64,000 bases of DNA from Marthasterias glacialis (taxonomy: Eukaryota > Echinodermata > Asteroidea > Forcipulatida > Asteriidae): contig OU452219.1 in the NCBI GenBank assembly GCA_911728455.2, forward strand, positions 22,317,219 to 22,381,218. The letters are read 5' to 3'. The position numbers were made by a program, and so were the translations under genes. Positions within the stretch are counted from its first letter, which is position 1. Each line of letters begins with the position of its first letter. Below the pieces are notes generated by a model that did no database searches, was not told the origin of the DNA, and saw only the letters and a program-made list of their open reading frames with translations. Below are positions 61,301 through 64,000 of the stretch, in pieces.

Positions 61301-64000
61301 CTTCAACGCATGATAACACAATGATCCAGACACAGCCTTACTTTGGTTAATTTGCAACATGGGCGAAGCATCATTTGCAACATGACAGCAGCACTACTTT
61401 AAATACACATTGGTTAACAAAAGCACAATACGGGCGATTAACAATACAGTGCGCCCTTTTTAGTTTACCCTAAGTCAATTGAAAACCATCAGAATCGCAT
61501 CTCAGCAACACACGAGCAATTTGGGATGTTACAATTTCTGGCAAAAATGTAAAAAAAAAATTATCCCCAACTTAACACACAAAAAAACATCTTATGCAGT
61601 AAACACTGAAAAATACTAGAATCCTATATCCATCCATCTATCAATTCCTTTGTGAACATTTTGTCTCCCAAAATGGCAGACAGGACAGGCGTGTGTAACT
61701 GTGCTGCGCTTCCTGAAACGGGTCAATACCTTACTTTTTATTTACTCATTTGATACACAAAGTAGACAAGTAAGAAGCCACACACCTTATCCAATTCCAT
61801 TCCTAGTTTTCTATTTTCTTCATCCAGTACAGCTTTTTCTCGTTCAAGCTTCCTCCTAAGAGTATCTAAATCATCTTGTTGTGTTTGCGAACTGTCTGTT
61901 ACTTTACCAAGCTTGTCTTTATATTGACTGACTTCTTGTTTTAGTTTGATGATCTGACGTTCATTCTCTGATATCGTTTCCTTCAGACCCTGTGTGCAAA
62001 TAGAAATGAAGAGTAATAGTTACAATATTACTTTATTCAGGCAATCACGATATACAGAAATACACCAAATACAAAGAGAAAAAAATATATTTAAAATAAC
62101 ATAAATACCCCCCTTCCTATCTAATACAGTAAGAAAGCCAAATAACGCCAAATAAAGCCACAATCCCCATGGGCCAATTCCATATGAACGTCCACTTTGA
62201 AAATGTTTGCTGTGACCAGTGTAATATATGACTGGTCAATACCATTGTCTCCATGGGCAAAAATACTTCTTGTCCGGCCGTGTCACATGGTTATGTACGC
62301 CCTCTAGTTCTTTCTTCTACACAACTATATGATTGTAAAATGATTTGGTTTTTTTAACCAACCTTCTCCTCTATGGTGTGTCTAGACTTCTCTTTGCTTA
62401 ATCCTTCCTCATAAATGACTTTCTGCCTCTCCAACTCAGCCCTGAGTTTAGTCAACTCTTGCTGTTTGAGGTCATGAGCTCCAGCTGACTGCAGATGAAC
62501 ACGACCACGCTTCTACAGTAGAACATAAATATGTAGTTGAACAGAAGATGCAAATGTTGGTTATTAGCTAAACCAACATGTATGTAGAACAAAAAATTAA
62601 GATCTCTGTAGTCATTATAACATTCAAGCCCCTTCTCTTTCATGATCAGTGTCCTTGGTTATTTTAAATGTATTACACAACACACTAGACCTACAGCTTT
62701 AAACATTTAGCAAGCATGAGGCCTAAATCCTCCCATATCCTCTTCTGTCACTCAATACCAAATTTTTTTGACTTAGATGAGATTTGAATGTCTGACCCTG
62801 TGATAAACAATTGTTATTTGGGCCCTCCCGGTCCCAGTCCTTCTGAATCCTTCACTTTGGCAATTAGATATATAAGGAATTGGGACTGTAAGGGTTTTTA
62901 AATGTCCCAACTGAAGGACAAAGAAATTATGATTAAGTGTCTCACCCAAGGCCACAAGAGCCATGACCCAGACTCTGATAACACCAGGGCCCATTTTCAT
63001 AGAGCTACTTAAGCACAAAAAGTATCTCAGTGACTGGTACCCAGCTCATTTTTGCTGATCAGAAATTTGTTGAGCAATGTTTTCTGCGCAGCACTATGAA
63101 ATTGGGCCCAGACTTGAGTTCAATGCTCTACATTGTTTGGCCACAACACTCCTTGAAATGAAGTAATCTCCAAAAAGAAAAACATTCCATTTTCACGGAG
63201 TTGAAGACACTATTGACCAAATTACTATTGTGCTATCAATGTTATTTGCCTCTAAGCAGCCTGTAAAAATTGCCTCCTGTGACAAGAAGCTAACTGCGAA
63301 TTATGATGAACGTACAAATACTGCTTTGAAATTTGGCGGAGTTATAAACGTATAATGTCAATGATAAACCCACCTTAGCCATTTCTACTTCCTCTTCCAG
63401 CTGCTTTGCAAAGTGATCACTCTGATGACGTAATTTCTTCTCTCGATTCAACTCTGCTTGTCTCTCTTCAATTTGAGTCTCAAGCTACAACAAATAAAAC
63501 ATCAGTCAAATCTCATCAATTCAAGGAGTTGCAGCTATACGTTACAGCAATAGTATGAAGCTAGCCATGTAAAGCCATGATGAGAATCATTGTACCTAAA
63601 TGGAATTAGACTCTTTTGCCTAATTGTACTCAATTTTGGTTATATTTATATGAGTGTAAGGCCATGTCCAAATTAATGACTCCGGCAGTGGCTAACCGAC
63701 AGCCATAGCCATAGCTGAAGTCACTTAATTCAGACAAAGCTTAAGATATATAAGATTGCTTTACCATGACAAAGATCAACTTTTTAATGAGATTCTCCAA
63801 ATTGGATTTTTCCCGTTGGGTTGACCCCCCCCCACCCCACCCCCATACTCTGACCCCCAGGTTCTTCCCTCACCTCCTGGCAGCGTTTATCATTCTTACG
63901 GAGATCCAACCTCTGCATTTCCACTTTTTGATTCATGGCGTCACACTCTGCTTCTTTGTCTCTTAGATCGCGGGTTAGCTTCGTCTTCTGAGACTTCAGT
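43372..64000 (-). CDS. CDC42BPA: MRCK-type CDC42-binding kinase, C-terminal 1133 residues (5' part outside window)
   Basis: Exons 5' to 3': 63874-64000 (open at edge), 63374-63484, 62363-62512, 61786-61989, 61035-61156, 58704-58809, 57681-57829, 56038-56144, 55398-55477, 54904-54960, 54074-54245, 53543-53614, 53070-53274, 51918-51999, 51251-51467, 50512-50652, 49473-49796, 48856-48963, 48438-48518, 47777-47874, 47129-47228, 46905-46998, 45915-46017, 43798-44077, 43372-43484. All junctions are GT-AG and in phase. Coiled coil about 1-385, with the family-specific [20 protein letters not shown] at about 223-242. C1 domain about 429-478 fits H-x12-C-x2-C-x13-C-x2-C-x4-H-x2-C-x7-C exactly. PH about 488-640, CNH about 660-950, [22 protein letters not shown] at 977-994, then a Ser/Pro-rich tail. 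Known role: CDC42 effector phosphorylating myosin phosphatase/light chain in actomyosin and cell shape. Invertebrates usually have one orthologue (fly gek), so the alpha/beta/gamma label is nominal. Confidence 0.95.
45437..45600. repeat. Dispersed repeat, inverted relative to the copy at 52785-52945
   Basis: CTGCCCATGGTCTGCCATTT...GGCGAT...GTGCA...GGGAATCTGAC at 45478-45600 matches the reverse complement of 52790-52910 (GTCAGATTCCCTGTG...GCAGACCATGGGCA) over about 160 bp with many small differences. Both copies lie in MRCK introns. A third partial match ('ctcccaaaatggcagac') is at about 61667. Confidence 0.65.
46489..46604. repeat. Foldback repeat (116 bp) in an MRCK intron
   Basis: Ends AATGGGAGACTT and AAGTCTCCCATT are perfect 12-bp inverted repeats. 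Inner arms also pair (GGTCCTTTTTGACAGTTCTAA against TTAGAACTGTGAAAAAGGATC). Confidence 0.75.
47855..48300. repeat. 88-bp minisatellite derived from an MRCK intron/exon junction
   Basis: The phrase AAGGTGTGGGCAGTTATAAC occurs inside the MRCK exon ending at 47874. Copies of it, together with the adjacent intron, recur at about 47943, 48032, 48122 and 48212 (the last more diverged), spaced 87-90 bases. Each copy spans the 3' splice site (minus strand ccattcttag|GTTATAACTG), the first roughly 20 exon bases and about 60 intron bases. Confidence 0.88.
49150..49325. repeat. Short tandem duplication with TTGGCCAGCATGCCCTT
   Basis: TTGGCCAGCATGCCCTT occurs at about 49215 and 49249, and related GGCCAGCAAAGGCC at about 49281, in a GC-richer patch inside an MRCK intron. 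Confidence 0.5.
50010..50275 (+). repeat. tRNA-derived SINE-like insertion
   Basis: An A-box-like TGGTGATCTAATGGC (about 50119) is followed by a good B-box, GGGTTCGACCCC (50173-50184), as in a RNA polymerase III promoter from a tRNA. The phrase CACATCAGTGTAG[G/A]GTAAAA occurs at about 50015 and again at about 50254, consistent with a target-site duplication of about 20 bp, though an internal repeat is possible. It does not fold as a functional tRNA by eye. Confidence 0.5.
54395..54480 (-). repeat. tRNA-derived SINE fragment
   Basis: On the minus strand TGGTCTAGAGGTT (A-box-like, 54463-54451) is followed about 37 bases later by ATGGGTTAGAATCCCA (B-box-like). This is the arrangement of a tRNA-derived SINE head. 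Lies in the intron between MRCK exons 54074-54245 and 54904-54960. Confidence 0.5.
55620..56000. repeat. Dispersed repeat copy 1 (partner at 59880-60200)
   Basis: Shares with 59880-60200, in the same orientation, 'gttgaacaaccatttgaaac', 'gtgtgtaaggtggcacaac', 'tatcatattgccagttg' and 'gtaagtgggttaa'. Overall similarity is roughly 70-75% by eye. Both copies are intronic. Confidence 0.65.
56489..56901. repeat. MITE with AGGCCTTGTCACACAGGGCAAT-type ends
   Basis: 56687-56721 and 56857-56901 are inverted repeats (AGGGCCATGTCACGCAGGGC against GCCCTGTGTGACAAGGCCTT) of about 40 bp with a few mismatches. An additional end of the same family in the same orientation as the left arm lies at 56489-56541, and a related fragment at about 63250-63290. 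Confidence 0.65.
58936..59202. repeat. 267-bp MITE with 24-bp terminal inverted repeats
   Basis: CTAAGAGCAAGTTCGATCAA at the left end matches TTGATCAAACTTGCTCTAAG at the right end with a single mismatch over 20 bases. The interior has further imperfect pairing around 'gttggttggtgacg' and 'gaccaacctcc'. Noncoding. Confidence 0.75.
59880..60200. repeat. Dispersed repeat copy 2 (partner at 55620-56000)
   Basis: Same-orientation copy of the 55620-56000 repeat, sharing 'ttgagcaaccatttgaaa', 'tatggtggcacaactgtgcac' and 'aaatcatattgcaggctgg'. Confidence 0.65.
62988..63109. repeat. GGGCCC-ended foldback (122 bp)
   Basis: Starts GGGCCCATTTTCATAGAGCT and ends GCACTATGAAATTGGGCCC, with inner complementary TTGCTGATCAG / TTGAGCAATG segments. 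It belongs to the same general family as 36135-36235. From memory such elements are common in echinoderm genomes; that is not verified here. Confidence 0.7.
63660..63740. repeat. Partial copy of the 6444-6712 palindrome family
   Basis: GGCAGTGGCTAACCGACAGC followed by CATAGCCATAGCTGAAGTCACTTAATTCAGAC resembles one arm of the palindrome at 6444-6712 (AGTCGCTTGATTCGGTC). Preceded by GGCCATGTCCAAATTAATGA, also echoed at about 61230. Confidence 0.5.

Overview
The window is eukaryotic nuclear DNA, AT-rich, with interrupted genes, GT-AG introns and many small foldback and tandem repeats. It has perfect vertebrate-type CCCTAA repeats and an intact DIRS-1-like retrotransposon. It also has dispersed foldbacks ending in GGGCCC and frequent TAGGCCTA motifs. 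Together these suggest a marine invertebrate deuterostome, most likely an echinoderm. That assignment is an inference and was not tested by any search.

Layout. 1-9.6 kb: no gene recognised; a series of long inverted repeats (1-117, 2389-2870, 4321-4828, 5150-5294, 6444-6712, 7708-7849). 9.6-14.9 kb: one complete DIRS-type element on the minus strand, with gag, RT/RNase H/methyltransferase-like and tyrosine-recombinase ORFs all open, identical 119-bp inverted terminal repeats, and an internal complementary region that joins copies of both ends. 15.2-15.4 kb: a perfect interstitial telomeric tract. 15.4-27 kb: tandem repeats, namely a decayed array of about 160 bp, a 36-bp minisatellite, and a satellite with 182/360-bp periods carrying a conserved dyad box. 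28.4-28.9 kb: a possible 5' end of an unidentified minus-strand gene. 30.0-35.6 kb: a complete 13-exon NOP53 (ribosome biogenesis) gene on the plus strand. 35.6-43.4 kb: the gap between two convergent genes, with small repeats and perhaps a long 3' UTR. 43.4-64 kb: the last 25 coding exons of an MRCK-type kinase gene (CDC42BP/genghis khan family) on the minus strand. It encodes coiled coil, C1, PH, CNH and CRIB regions; the kinase domain lies beyond the right edge.

The two identified host genes are not functionally linked: NOP53 acts in nucleolar 60S maturation, MRCK in CDC42-driven actomyosin control. Exon boundaries were derived by hand from splice signals and reading-frame continuity. Every junction listed for both genes keeps phase, so I regard those models as strong. 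The most unusual structures are the DIRS element with its circle-junction copy, the conserved box of the 22-27 kb satellite, and a minisatellite in MRCK that repeatedly copies an intron/exon junction.
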